Origin: Oceanococcus sp051252075 | GTDB lineage: Bacteria; Pseudomonadota; Gammaproteobacteria; Nevskiales; Oceanococcaceae | DNA length: 64,000 bases | NCBI GenBank assembly: GCA_051252075.1 | Contig: JBPOFU010000006.1 | Coordinates: forward strand, 3,668 to 67,667 | Direction of reading: 5' to 3' | Shown here: piece by piece, positions 16,283-25,254 of the stretch | Position numbering within the stretch: the stretch's first letter is position 1 | Layout: the number at the start of each line of letters is the position of its first letter | Translations under genes and position numbers: made by a program | The notes under the pieces: model-generated | What the model was told of the DNA's origin: nothing | The model's database searches: none | What the model saw: the letters and a program-made list of their open reading frames with translations, nothing else

Positions 16283-17596
16283 TTGTTTGATCGCCCCGAG
16301 GGTGGTGACCGCGCGCTGTTGGTCGCTTTGGAAATGCCACGTTGCGGCGGAGAGCCTGCCCGCGAGGAATTTCGTCGTTTAGCGCTGTCCACAGGTGCTG
16401 AGATTGTCGGCAATATTGCCGGGAGTCGCCGCTTACCTGATCCGCGTTTCTTCGTTGGTGGCGGTAAAGCGGAAGAAATTGCCGATCAAGTCGCTGCCTT
16501 TGATGCAGACTTGGTCATCTTTAATCATCCCTTGAGCCCCGCTCAAGAGCGCAATTTGGAGGCGGTGGTTAAAGCCCGTGTCTTGGATCGCGCGGGTTTG
16601 ATTTTGGATATCTTCGCGCGCCGTGCACGTACCCATGAAGGCAAGCTGCAAGTCGAGTTGGCCCAGTTAAACCATCTGGTGTCACGCTTGGTGCGCGGCT
16701 GGTCACACTTGGAGCGTCAAAAAGGCGGTATTGGTTTGCGCGGGCCGGGTGAGTCGCAGCTGGAAATGGACCGGCGCATGATTCATGACCGCATGAATCA
16801 GGTTTCTCGCCGCATAGAGCAAGTGCGCCGTAGTCGGGCCTTGAATCGCCAACGTCGCAGTCGCCAAGAAGTGCCGTTGGTGTCTTTGGTTGGCTATACC
16901 AATGCAGGGAAGTCCACCCTGTTTGAGGCGCTAACCGGCAACGAAACCTACATCGCTGATAAGTTGTTCGCTACTTTGGACACCACTTTGCGGCGCATGC
17001 CTTTGCCTCCGCATGATGAGGTTATTTTGGCGGATACCGTGGGCTTTGTTCGTGATTTGCCTCACACCTTGGTCACTGCTTTTCGCGCGACTTTGGAAGA
17101 AACTGCGTCGGCAGATCTTTTAATGCATGTACAAGATGCCTCGGACAGCGAGCGATATATGCAATGTGACGCGGTCGAACGCGTGTTGATTGAAATCGAG
17201 GCCGACGAAGTGCCTCGGCTGGATGTCTTCAACAAGGTAGACTGTTTAGAAGATACCGAGCCGCGCATAGATCGTGACGAAGTAGGGCGGCCGATACGGG
17301 TGTGGATTTCCGCAGCCAAAGGTTTGGGTTTGGATTTACTGCGCCAAGCGATCAGCGAACGGCTGTATGCTCAGGTCCTAGTGTGGGATTTGCAGTTGCC
17401 TGCTGGGCAAGGAAAATTGCGTGGTGAATTGTTTCGGCTCGGTGCTGTTTTGCAAGAAACATGTGACGAAGACGGTGTTTCATCGCTTAAAGTGCGCATG
17501 GAAGAAAGCCAATTGCATCGCTTGATCGCAAGGTTTGGACTTGAGCAAGGGGTAATTGCCCCCACTGTAGATAGCGATATTTCTCTGACCGAATGA
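16283..17596 (+). CDS. hflX: Ribosome-associated GTPase HflX
   Basis: A 437-residue GTPase of the Obg-HflX group that splits stalled or heat-damaged ribosomes. The N-terminal HflX domain (FVGGGKAEEIADQV) and Gly-rich linker (GGIGLRGPGESQLEMDRR) precede the G domain, with G1 GYTNAGKSTLF, DTVGFVRDLPHTLV and NKVD. The start is an unusual TTG at 16283. It is supported because the resulting MFDRPEGGDRALLV matches the normal HflX N-terminus. No clear SD precedes it, so it may be translationally coupled to hfq, 6 nt upstream. Confidence 0.95.
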   Translation: MFDRPEGGDRALLVALEMPRCGGEPAREEFRRLALSTGAEIVGNIAGSRRLPDPRFFVGGGKAEEIADQVAAFDADLVIFNHPLSPAQERNLEAVVKARVLDRAGLILDIFARRARTHEGKLQVELAQLNHLVSRLVRGWSHLERQKGGIGLRGPGESQLEMDRRMIHDRMNQVSRRIEQVRRSRALNRQRRSRQEVPLVSLVGYTNAGKSTLFEALTGNETYIADKLFATLDTTLRRMPLPPHDEVILADTVGFVRDLPHTLVTAFRATLEETASADLLMHVQDASDSERYMQCDAVERVLIEIEADEVPRLDVFNKVDCLEDTEPRIDRDEVGRPIRVWISAAKGLGLDLLRQAISERLYAQVLVWDLQLPAGQGKLRGELFRLGAVLQETCDEDGVSSLKVRMEESQLHRLIARFGLEQGVIAPTVDSDISLTE

Positions 17597-17640
17597 TAAT
17601 GGTCGAATTCACTACGCTTTAAACAATTAGGAAGCGAATT

Positions 17641-18801
17641 ATGGCCTGGAATGAACCAGGGCCCGGCGGTGGTAAAGACCCCTGGGACAGTAACAATGGC
17701 GGCCCACCCGATTTGGATGAGTTGTTAAAGAAATTCCGTGGACGCTTTGGTGGTAACAAGGGCGGTTCGTCCGGTGGTGGAAAAGCCTCTGGCGGCATAC
17801 CGAAAGGTTTGATCACCGTTGCCGCGCTAATCGCTGGCGGCTTGTGGTTGCTATCGGGTTTCTACATCGTGCAGCCAGCCGAGCGTGGCGTGGTGTTGCA
17901 GTTTGGTCGTTATCTGAGCACCGTCGGTGAAGGTCCGCATTGGCATGCGCCTTGGCCGGTACAGACGGTCGAAAAGGTCAATGTTGACGGTATTCGCAAT
18001 ATCAGCGACCAGCAAACCATGTTGACCCAAGACGAAAACATAGTCGTAGTGGACATGGCGGTGCAATACCGTGTCAGCTCCGCAGAAGATTTTGTCTTTC
18101 GTGTGCGCGATCCGGATTTGACTTTGCGCCACGCGCTGAAAAGTTCGGTGCGTGAAGTTGTCGGTAAAAGCACCATGGATTTCATCTTGACTGCAGGTCG
18201 TGAAGAAGTTGCGCAACGCACCGAGCTGCTACTGCAGGAAACCCTGGATAGTTACCGTACTGGTTTGGTCGTCAACGAAGTCAATATTAAAGACGCGCAA
18301 CCTCCGGAACCGGTGCAAGGCGCCTTCGCTGATGCGATCAAAGCGCGTGAGGATGAGCAGCGCTTAATCAACGAATCCGAGGCTTATGCCAATTCCATTG
18401 TGCCGCAGGCACGTGGTGAAGCTGTGCGCATGGTGACCCAAGCCAACGCCTATAAAACGCGTGTAATTGAACAGTCGACGGGTGAAGCCAGCCGCTTTAC
18501 TCAGTTGCTAGACGAGTACCAAAAGGCACCGGAAGTCACGCGTCAACGGCTGTATTTGGAAACTATGGATTACGTGTTGAGCAACACCAATAAAGTGATT
18601 ATGGATGTTGAGCAATCCAATCCCTTGCTGTACTTGCCTATGGATAAGCTCGCTAGTGAGCGTCGTGTAAATGCACCGTCACAGCATAGCTCTAGCCCTA
18701 CAGGTGGGCTGCTTGGCAGTAGTCCAGAGCCTATACGTAGCGGTGGAAGCAGCACCGCGCGAGATGGTCGCAGTGCATCGCGTGAGCGAGGTAGACGCTA
18801 A
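17641..18801 (+). CDS. hflK: Membrane protease modulator HflK (SPFH family)
   Basis: A 386-residue inner-membrane protein. The Gly/Pro-rich cytoplasmic N-terminus (GPGGGKDPW, GGNKGGSSGGGKASGG) precedes one membrane segment (about 58-78, LITVAALIAGGLWLLSGFYI). The SPFH/band-7 domain follows (QPAERGVVLQFGRYL), then a coiled coil with IKAREDEQRLINESEAYAN. In E. coli, HflK and HflC form a large cage around FtsH and modulate membrane-protein degradation. The stop overlaps the hflC start (TAATG). SD AGGAAG precedes the ATG. Confidence 0.96.
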   Translation: MAWNEPGPGGGKDPWDSNNGGPPDLDELLKKFRGRFGGNKGGSSGGGKASGGIPKGLITVAALIAGGLWLLSGFYIVQPAERGVVLQFGRYLSTVGEGPHWHAPWPVQTVEKVNVDGIRNISDQQTMLTQDENIVVVDMAVQYRVSSAEDFVFRVRDPDLTLRHALKSSVREVVGKSTMDFILTAGREEVAQRTELLLQETLDSYRTGLVVNEVNIKDAQPPEPVQGAFADAIKAREDEQRLINESEAYANSIVPQARGEAVRMVTQANAYKTRVIEQSTGEASRFTQLLDEYQKAPEVTRQRLYLETMDYVLSNTNKVIMDVEQSNPLLYLPMDKLASERRVNAPSQHSSSPTGGLLGSSPEPIRSGGSSTARDGRSASRERGRR

Positions 18802-19664
18802 TGAGTAACAAAATGTTGATGTGGCTAATCGCCGCGTTTGTGGGCCTTGGTTTGATTGCGGATTCGGCGTTTTTGGTCGATGAACGCGACCATGCCATCG
18901 TGTTCCAATTGGGGCAGATTCGGGGCACGGAATTTGAGCCAGGCCTGCATTGGAAGCTTCCGGTCATTCAAAGTGTGCGCTATTTCGATCGCCGTATTTT
19001 GTCTTTGGACAAGCCGGCAGAACGCTTTTTAACATCAGAAAAGAAAAACGTTCAAGTTGATTTCTTTGTCAAATGGAAAATCCGTGACGTTGGGCGCTAT
19101 TACCGTGCTACTGGTGGTATCGAAGCGGTCGCATTGGATCGTCTGGCGGATACAATCAACCGCGGTCTGAGAAACGAATTTGGTACGCGTACCATTAAAG
19201 AGGCGGTCTCTGGCGAGCGACGTGAGATTGTTGAAGCCCTGCAACGCGCGGCCACCGACAGTGTGGAAGAGCTTGGTATTGAACTGGTTGATGTGCGTGT
19301 TAAGCGCATCGATTTGCCCGATACCGTGAGTGATTCTGTGTATGCCCGTATGCGTGCTGAGCGTGAGCGGGTCGCTGCTGATTTACGCGCACGTGGTGCT
19401 GAGGCGGCGGAAGGTATTCGCGCTGAGGCAGACCGTGAGCGTGAAGTCATTGTGGCCAACGCGTATCGCGAATCGGAAGAAATGCGTGGTGCCGGCGATG
19501 CGAAATCTACTGAGATTTACGCTGAAGCCTATGGCCGTGACGAAGAGTTTTATAGCTTCCATCGCAGCCTAGAGGTGTATCGCAACGCCTTATCTGGTCA
19601 GGGCGATATCTTGGTTTTGGAACCCGATTCCGAGCTGTTTCGCTACTTTAAACAAGCCAAGTAA
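18801..19664 (+). CDS. hflC: Membrane protease modulator HflC (SPFH family)
   Basis: A 287-residue partner of HflK. One N-terminal membrane segment (MLMWLIAAFVGLGLIADSAF) is followed by the band-7 domain (LVDERDHAIVFQLGQI, GLHWKLPVIQSV) and the long helix with RMRAERERVAADLRARG and EADREREVIVANAYR. It ends in the FYSFHRSLEVYRNALS segment typical of HflC. It starts one base inside the hflK stop, so the two subunits are translationally coupled. ftsH is not in the window. Confidence 0.96.
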   Translation: MSNKMLMWLIAAFVGLGLIADSAFLVDERDHAIVFQLGQIRGTEFEPGLHWKLPVIQSVRYFDRRILSLDKPAERFLTSEKKNVQVDFFVKWKIRDVGRYYRATGGIEAVALDRLADTINRGLRNEFGTRTIKEAVSGERREIVEALQRAATDSVEELGIELVDVRVKRIDLPDTVSDSVYARMRAERERVAADLRARGAEAAEGIRAEADREREVIVANAYRESEEMRGAGDAKSTEIYAEAYGRDEEFYSFHRSLEVYRNALSGQGDILVLEPDSELFRYFKQAK

Positions 19665-19669
19665 TCCCG

Positions 19670-19855
19670 ATGTGGGATGAATTGGGCCGGGCCCTCGCCT
19701 TGGTATTGGTGATCGAGGGCCTGGGTCCATTTCTGCTGCCAAACCGTTGGCGCGTTACCATGTTGCGTTTAGCGCACCTGGATGAACGCAGTCTGCGTAT
19801 TGTCGGTTTGGTCAGTATTGGCCTTGGTGTTTTCGCACTTCAAATATTGAAATAA
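19670..19855 (+). CDS. DUF2065 (YjeT-like) small membrane protein
   Basis: A 61-residue protein with two membrane segments (ALALVLVIEGLGPFLLP and IVGLVSIGLGVFALQIL) around a basic loop (NRWRVTMLRLAHL). It matches the DUF2065/YjeT family, which in gammaproteobacteria is found just after hflC and before hisZ or purA. It lies 5 nt after hflC and 2 nt before hisZ, so it is in the operon. The function is unknown; a link with the HflK/C-FtsH complex is only suggested by the constant position. Confidence 0.88.
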   Translation: MWDELGRALALVLVIEGLGPFLLPNRWRVTMLRLAHLDERSLRIVGLVSIGLGVFALQILK

Positions 19856-19857
19856 CG

Positions 19858-20844
19858 ATGCAATGGTTACTGCCGGAAGGCGTTGACGAAATTCTGCCCC
19901 CAGGTGGCTGGGTGCTGGAAGATATACGTCGCCAAGTGCTGGACGAATTTCGCCAGCGAGACTATCAACTCATCTTGCCGCCCTTGGTCGAGCATGCCGA
20001 TGCTTTGTTATCGGGTGTAGGCAGTGATTTGGATCTATTAACTTTTCGTTTAACTGATCAGCTCAGCGGCAGGCAATTGGCAGTGCGTGCGGATATCACG
20101 CCGCAAGCTGCTCGTATTGATGCCCGCCATTTGGCAAAGAACGGTATTGCACGTATCTGTTACTTGGGCACGGTGATGCGTACGCGTCCTGATGTGCCGG
20201 GTGGGGCTCGCTGTTACCGCCAGCTTGGTGCTGAGCTGTTTGGCGATGACAGCGTTGACGCTGATGCAGAAATTCTCGAGTTGATGGTGGCCAGTTTGCG
20301 CGCCTGCGGTTTACGCGATTTGCATTTGGACTTAGGCCATGTCGGTATTTTTCGCGCCCTGTCAGCCGATTTGAAGCTGAACGATGGCGATGAACAACAG
20401 TTGTTTGACTTGTTGCAGATCAAAGCTTCAGAAGATGTGCGGCTATGGTCCGCAGCACAGGGTCTCACAGCTGAAACTGCCGATGATTTTGCCACCCTGT
20501 GCACCTTGCATGGTGGTGTCGAAGTGTTGGAAACGGCACGTCAGCGTTTTTCACAACGCACCCCCGTCTTGGTCGCCATAGAAGAGCTAAGTGCTCTATA
20601 CCAAGCATGGCAGAGCCGTGATAGCGCAATGCCGCTGCACGTTGATTTGGCTGAATTGCGTGGCTACCGTTATCAAACAGGCGTTGTATTCGCCGCCTTT
20701 TCTCCTGGCGAAGGGCGGGAGCTGGCGCGTGGCGGGCGTTACAACGGTGTTGGTGCTGATTTCGGTGTAGACCGTCCAGCTACAGGTTTTAGTGCGGATT
20801 TGAACCGTCTGGTGTCCCTTGGGCACGCTCTCAAGGAGTTGTAA
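19858..20844 (+). CDS. hisZ: ATP phosphoribosyltransferase regulatory subunit
   Basis: A 328-residue HisRS-like protein without tRNA-charging function. It shows the class II core: LLPEGVDEILPPGGWVLEDI, DLLTFRLTDQLSGR, VRADITPQAARIDA, and near the end RGGRYNGVGADFG. HisZ pairs with the short form of HisG to make the first, feedback-controlled enzyme of histidine synthesis, so a short hisG should exist elsewhere in this genome. It is shorter than a true HisRS and lacks an anticodon-binding domain. Its place between the hfl genes and purA is a recognised order. Confidence 0.93.
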   Translation: MQWLLPEGVDEILPPGGWVLEDIRRQVLDEFRQRDYQLILPPLVEHADALLSGVGSDLDLLTFRLTDQLSGRQLAVRADITPQAARIDARHLAKNGIARICYLGTVMRTRPDVPGGARCYRQLGAELFGDDSVDADAEILELMVASLRACGLRDLHLDLGHVGIFRALSADLKLNDGDEQQLFDLLQIKASEDVRLWSAAQGLTAETADDFATLCTLHGGVEVLETARQRFSQRTPVLVAIEELSALYQAWQSRDSAMPLHVDLAELRGYRYQTGVVFAAFSPGEGRELARGGRYNGVGADFGVDRPATGFSADLNRLVSLGHALKEL

Positions 20845-20846
20845 GC

Positions 20847-22136
20847 ATGGCTAGAAGCGTGGTCGTAATTGGTAGTCAGTGGGGCGATGAGGGCAAGGGT
20901 AAGATCGTTGATCTTTTGACCGAAAATTGTTCTGCTGTGGTGCGTTTTCAAGGTGGCCACAATGCCGGCCATACTTTGGTTATCGACGGTAAAAAAACCG
21001 TTTTGCATCTGATTCCGTCCGGTATTTTGCGTGACAACGTGGAATGTTTGATCGGCAATGGTGTGGTGCTGTCCCCAGAGTCTTTGCATGAAGAAATGCA
21101 GGGCTTAGAGAAGTTGGGCATTCCTGTGCGCGAGCGATTGCGCATCAGTCCCGCTTGCCCGCTGATTTTGCCTTATCACGTGAAGCTGGATCAGGCACGA
21201 GAGATTGCCCGCGGAGCCGCCAAAATCGGTACCACAGGGCGTGGTATAGGCCCAGCCTACGAAGACAAGGTCGCACGCCGTGCATTGCGTGTTGATGATT
21301 TGTTTCATCGTGAGCGCCTGGCTGCGAAGTTAGGCGAGGTTTTGGATTTCCATAATTTCGTGTTGAAGAATTACTTCCGCACTGAAGGGGTGGACTTCAA
21401 CGAAATCTTGGATCAATGCTTGGTCTACGCTGAGTGGTTGGCACCCATGACTGCGGATGTCACGGAAATATTGCGGGCACATCAAGATGCCGGCCATAAC
21501 ATCTTATTTGAAGGCGCACAGGGCGCTTTGTTGGATGTTGACCATGGGACCTACCCGTATGTCACGTCGAGCAACACCACGGCGGGTGGCGCGTCTACGG
21601 GAACCGGAGTAGGGCCGCTGCGCTTGGATCATGTCCTAGGCATTGTGAAGGCGTACACCACGCGTGTGGGATCTGGGCCATTCCCTACAGAATTGCATGA
21701 CGCTATAGGTGAGCATTTAGCAATTAAGGGCGGTGAAGTTGGTGCGACTACGGGGCGGGGCCGCCGCTGTGGTTGGTTTGATGCCGTCGCTCTACGTCGT
21801 TCCGTATTTAATAACTCAATAAGCGGATTGTGCATTACCAAGCTTGATGTGCTCGATGGTTTGCAAAGCATACAAATTTGCACTGGTTATCGAGTGAATG
21901 GCGAAATCATCCATCATTTGCCAGTCGGGGCAGAGGCTTTATCCGCTTGTGAGCCGGTTTATGAAGAATTGCCAGGCTGGACCGAATCAACTGTCGGTGT
22001 GCGTGATTACAGCGCTTTGCCAGCGAATGCTCAGGCCTATCTCAATCGTTTGCAGGAATTGTTGGAAACGCCAATCGAGATCATTTCCACAGGCCCAGAT
22101 CGCAACGACACCATCGTCCTTAAAAACTTGTTCTAG
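20847..22136 (+). CDS. purA: Adenylosuccinate synthetase
   Basis: A 429-residue GTP-dependent enzyme joining IMP and aspartate to give adenylosuccinate, the first committed step to AMP. Motifs are GSQWGDEGKGKIVDLL, GGHNAGHTL, TGRGIGPAYEDK, GTYPYVTSSNTTAGGASTG and the C-terminal guanine-binding STGPDRNDTI. An SD (AAGGAG) precedes the ATG; the gene follows hisZ by 2 nt. No T-tailed terminator follows on the plus strand; a weak stem (about 22144-22170) lies after the stop. Confidence 0.97.
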   Translation: MARSVVVIGSQWGDEGKGKIVDLLTENCSAVVRFQGGHNAGHTLVIDGKKTVLHLIPSGILRDNVECLIGNGVVLSPESLHEEMQGLEKLGIPVRERLRISPACPLILPYHVKLDQAREIARGAAKIGTTGRGIGPAYEDKVARRALRVDDLFHRERLAAKLGEVLDFHNFVLKNYFRTEGVDFNEILDQCLVYAEWLAPMTADVTEILRAHQDAGHNILFEGAQGALLDVDHGTYPYVTSSNTTAGGASTGTGVGPLRLDHVLGIVKAYTTRVGSGPFPTELHDAIGEHLAIKGGEVGATTGRGRRCGWFDAVALRRSVFNNSISGLCITKLDVLDGLQSIQICTGYRVNGEIIHHLPVGAEALSACEPVYEELPGWTESTVGVRDYSALPANAQAYLNRLQELLETPIEIISTGPDRNDTIVLKNLF

Positions 22137-22221
22137 GATTGGCGTAGACAGCGCTGAATAGTGTCTGCGAGCAGCTTGTATCTAACTTGCCGCGCTGAGC
22201 GCATTGGCAGCCGTAGCGCGC

Positions 22222-22253
22222 ATAAAAAAGCCCGTGGTCAATGACCACGGGCT
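22222..22253 (-). terminator. Intrinsic terminator of tRNA-Leu
   Basis: On the minus strand the sequence is a 12-bp stem AGCCCGTGGTCA/TGACCACGGGCT (22229-22253) followed by TTTTTT, just downstream of the tRNA CCA end. The T-run is on the minus side only, so it serves the tRNA and not purA. Confidence 0.88.
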
Positions 22254-22259
22254 CCTGTA

Positions 22260-22346
22260 TGGTGCCGAGAAGAGGACTTGAACCTCCACATGGTTTCCCA
22301 TACTAGAACCTGAATCTAGCGCGTCTACCAATTCCGCCACCTCGGC
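22260..22346 (-). tRNA. tRNA-Leu (anticodon CAG)
   Basis: An 87-nt class II tRNA. The 7-bp acceptor stem GCCGAGG pairs with the complementary 3' side, and CCA is encoded. The D-arm contains GGTAGACGCG. The anticodon arm is CTAGA-TTCAGGT-TCTAG with CAG at 34-36. A long variable arm (TATGGGAAACCATG region) and GGTTCAAGTCC T-arm identify leucine. It reads CUG. It is divergent from rnr. Confidence 0.97.
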
Positions 22347-22356
22347 AAGGCCGCGA

Positions 22357-22384
22357 ATACTAATCATGTAGGACAATCTGTCAA
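22357..22384 (-). promoter_or_regulatory. Sigma-70 promoter of tRNA-Leu
   Basis: The minus strand reads TTGACA (complement of 22379-22384), a 16-nt spacer, then TAGTAT (complement of 22357-22362). A GC-rich discriminator (CGCGGCC) follows, as in stringently controlled stable-RNA promoters. The mature tRNA starts 11 nt downstream of the -10. Confidence 0.75.
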
Positions 22385-22398
22385 GCCGCTGAGACCTT

Positions 22399-24567
22399 AT
22401 GAGTTCGAAAATCACACAAGATGGCGTCTTTTCTGCTCTCCGCCAAGCGGGGCTTCCACTGAGTTTTCGCGCACTTTGTGAAAAGCTGGAAATCGCAGAA
22501 AAAGCCGATAAAAGAAGTACAACGAGCGTTCTGGAAGACTTGGTCAGCCAAGGGCGAGTATTGGTCAACCGTCAAGGTGACTATGCTCTGGTTGAAGAAA
22601 TGAATTTGCTGCGCGGAGTCGTCATTGGTCATCGTGACGGCTATGGTTTTTTGAAAACCGAGCAGGCGGGGCCAGATTGGTTTTTACCGCCGCGGCAAAT
22701 GGATTTGGTGTTTCCTGGAGATCGTGTTCTGGCGCGTTCTGCCGGTCGCGACCGCCGTGGGCGTGAAAAAGCCTCCGTTGTGGATGTGCTAGAGCGCAAC
22801 ACGGTGGAAATGGCGGGGCGCTTCAAATGTGAAGCCGACCTTGCATGGATAGTTCCAGAAAACCCACAAATTCATCACCAAGTGCTGATTCCAAAAGATC
22901 ACCGCGGTGAGGCCAAAGATGGCGATGTGGTGCGCGTTAAGATCTTGCGCCAGCCGGATCGTAACGCGCAGCCATTGGGCGCGGTGCAGCAGGTTTTAGG
23001 GGCCGAGTTGGATGTGTCCACGCGCACCGACATTGTGGTTACCGATTTTGGCTTGCCACGCGCCTTTCCGGAAGCAGTTGAGGCCGAGGTCAAGAATCTG
23101 CCCCGCCCGCAAGTCGACAGGCATTGCCGTGATGCGCGCGATATTCCTTTCGTGACCATAGATGGCATTGATGCCAAAGACTTTGACGACGCTGTTTTTG
23201 CGCGCAGTACGCCAAAAGGTTGGCGCCTCTGGGTGGCTATAGCGGATGTGTCTCGCTATGTCCGGCCCGGCACAGCCTTGGATCAAGAGGCGCAAGCGCG
23301 AGCAACGTCAGTGTATTTCCCGGGCAGGGTGATTCCAATGTTGCCTCCGGTGCTATCCGATGATTTGTGTTCACTGCGCCCCGATCAAGATCGACACGCC
23401 TTGATCGCTGAGCTGGTGGTTGGAAGCGACGGCCATTTGCGCTCGTCCAAATTCTATCCCGGGCTTATTCGTTCGCGCGCGCGTTTGGTCTATGACGATG
23501 TCGCGCAAATGCTAGAGCAAGACGACCATACGCATCCGCAAGCAGAATCATTGTTTACGTTGAATGAATTGTTCGAAGTGCTGGCGCAAGTACGTGGCCA
23601 GCGTGGGGCCTTGGATTTTGAAGGCCGTGAAGTCTTTTTCGACGTTGGGGATGACGGCTTTTTGCACGACATCAAGCCGGTCACTCGTAATCGTGCACAT
23701 AAGCTCATCGAAGAATGCATGATTCTGGCCAATGTCGCAGCAGCGCGCTATATCCGTAAACGCAAATTACTGGCACTGAACCGCGTTCATCCACCGCCTC
23801 CCGCGGACACCTTGCAGGATTTTCGGCGTTTCTTGGCGGAATTTGGTTTGAGCTTGGGTGGCCGCAATAAACCAGGGCCGGAGCACTACCAAGCCGTGTT
23901 GAGTGAAGTGGCAGATCAGCCTTTTGCACCGCTGGTGCAAGGTGCTTTATTGCGCACATTAAGTCAGGCGGTTTATTCACCCGAGAGTGACGGTCATTTT
24001 GGTCTTGCTCTGGACGATTATGCGCATTTCACATCGCCGATACGCCGTTATCCAGATTTGAATGTCCATCGCACCATTAAATGGGCCTTGGGTGTCGATG
24101 CCGGTGGGGTAGAGCCCGGTAGCGAGGAATCTTTGCAAGATTTGGGTGCGCATTGCTCTGAGCGTGAACGTCATGCGGAGCAAGCTGGCTGGGCAGTGGT
24201 AGAAGCGCTGAAGTGCGAATTCTTAGAAAGCCGCGTGGGCGAAGAGTTTGAAGGTGAAATTGTTGGCGTTACCAACTTTGGGCTGTTCGTGGAGATCGAG
24301 CGTGTGCGTGCCTCAGGCTTGGTGCATATCTCCAGTTTAGGGCGAGACTATTTCTCCCATGAACCGGAATATCACCGCTTACGCGGGGAACGTACGGGCC
24401 AAGTGTTTCGTCTAGGAGATCGTATGCGTGTGCGTTTGTCTCGTGTCGACGCACAAGAACGTAAAATAGATTTTGAACCGTTGGCTCACAAACCGCTGGT
24501 CGCCGATAGTCGGCGAACAGGCAAGGCAGAGCGAGCTAAAAAAACCCATGAATGGAGGGAATTATGA
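22399..24567 (+). CDS. rnr: Ribonuclease R
   Basis: A 722-residue 3'-5' exoribonuclease that degrades structured RNA. An N-terminal winged-helix domain (1-70), cold-shock domains, and the RNB catalytic domain with VTIDGIDAKDFDDAVFA (metal-binding aspartates) precede a C-terminal S1 domain (FEGEIVGVTNFGLFVEIE). The tail after S1 is short and basic (RRTGKAERAKK), shorter than the Lys-rich tail of the about 810-residue E. coli enzyme. It diverges from tRNA-Leu. The stop overlaps the start of the lipoprotein gene (ATGA), and rlmB follows next, as in E. coli rnr-rlmB. Confidence 0.96.
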   Translation: MSSKITQDGVFSALRQAGLPLSFRALCEKLEIAEKADKRSTTSVLEDLVSQGRVLVNRQGDYALVEEMNLLRGVVIGHRDGYGFLKTEQAGPDWFLPPRQMDLVFPGDRVLARSAGRDRRGREKASVVDVLERNTVEMAGRFKCEADLAWIVPENPQIHHQVLIPKDHRGEAKDGDVVRVKILRQPDRNAQPLGAVQQVLGAELDVSTRTDIVVTDFGLPRAFPEAVEAEVKNLPRPQVDRHCRDARDIPFVTIDGIDAKDFDDAVFARSTPKGWRLWVAIADVSRYVRPGTALDQEAQARATSVYFPGRVIPMLPPVLSDDLCSLRPDQDRHALIAELVVGSDGHLRSSKFYPGLIRSRARLVYDDVAQMLEQDDHTHPQAESLFTLNELFEVLAQVRGQRGALDFEGREVFFDVGDDGFLHDIKPVTRNRAHKLIEECMILANVAAARYIRKRKLLALNRVHPPPPADTLQDFRRFLAEFGLSLGGRNKPGPEHYQAVLSEVADQPFAPLVQGALLRTLSQAVYSPESDGHFGLALDDYAHFTSPIRRYPDLNVHRTIKWALGVDAGGVEPGSEESLQDLGAHCSERERHAEQAGWAVVEALKCEFLESRVGEEFEGEIVGVTNFGLFVEIERVRASGLVHISSLGRDYFSHEPEYHRLRGERTGQVFRLGDRMRVRLSRVDAQERKIDFEPLAHKPLVADSRRTGKAERAKKTHEWREL

Positions 24568-25253
24568 ATATTAAAATCGTCGCGGTAACCGCGTTGACTG
24601 TTGCCGTAGCAGGTTGTGCTGCGGACGATCCCAATCGCCGTGCCAAAACAGGTGCCGCGATTGGTGCATTGGTGGGTGCGGTTGCAGGCCATCAGGTTGA
24701 TGGTGACAAGGGCCGTTATATCGGTGCCGCTGTAGGTGCGATCGCCGGTGGTGCTGTTGGTAACTACATGGATAAGCAACAAGCTGATCTGGAGCGCGAA
24801 CTTGCTGCAGAAGCAGCGCGTAATGAGCTACGTATCACGCGTCTGGCTGGGGATGCTCTGAAAATTGGTGTTGCTTCCGATGCCAGTTTTGGCTTTGACC
24901 GCTCCGATCTCTCGGGAACAGCGCAAGGTACGTTTGGCAAAATAGCGGACGTGCTTAAAAGCTATGACAAAACGGTCATTCATGTTGTCGGGCATACCGA
25001 TTCCATGGGTAAAGACAGCTACAACCAAGATTTGTCGCAACGACGTGCCAGTAGTGTGTCGAGCTTTTTGGGCCAACGTGGTGTGGTTTACGATCGCGTT
25101 CGTACCGAAGGTCGCGGCGAGCGTGAGCCTATCGCTAGCAATGAAAATGAAGCCGGGCGTGCGAAGAATCGTCGTGTGGACATCGTGATTAAAGCGATCA
25201 TTGAAGGTCAAGAACAGCAGGCTTATACGCCGCCTCCTTACTTGGGCAAATGA
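24564..25253 (+). CDS. OmpA-domain outer-membrane lipoprotein with glycine zipper
   Basis: A 229-residue lipoprotein. The signal peptide MNIKIVAVTALTVAVAGC has its lipobox cysteine at residue 18. A glycine-zipper region follows (GAAIGALVGAVAGHQ and GAAVGAIAGGAVGNYMDKQ). The C-terminal OmpA-like peptidoglycan-binding domain has VVGHTDSMGKDSYN, LSQRRASSVSSFL and NEAGRAKNRRVDI. It probably ties the outer membrane to peptidoglycan, like the YiaD/Pal-type family. ATG 24564 has an excellent SD (GGAGGG, 24555-24560). It is unusual to find it between rnr and rlmB, and no functional link to either is evident. Confidence 0.92.
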   Translation: MNIKIVAVTALTVAVAGCAADDPNRRAKTGAAIGALVGAVAGHQVDGDKGRYIGAAVGAIAGGAVGNYMDKQQADLERELAAEAARNELRITRLAGDALKIGVASDASFGFDRSDLSGTAQGTFGKIADVLKSYDKTVIHVVGHTDSMGKDSYNQDLSQRRASSVSSFLGQRGVVYDRVRTEGRGEREPIASNENEAGRAKNRRVDIVIKAIIEGQEQQAYTPPPYLGK

Positions 25254-25254
25254 T

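Noticed and set aside
22222..22253. Terminator for purA
   Set aside because: The T-run follows the stem only on the minus strand, so it belongs to tRNA-Leu.
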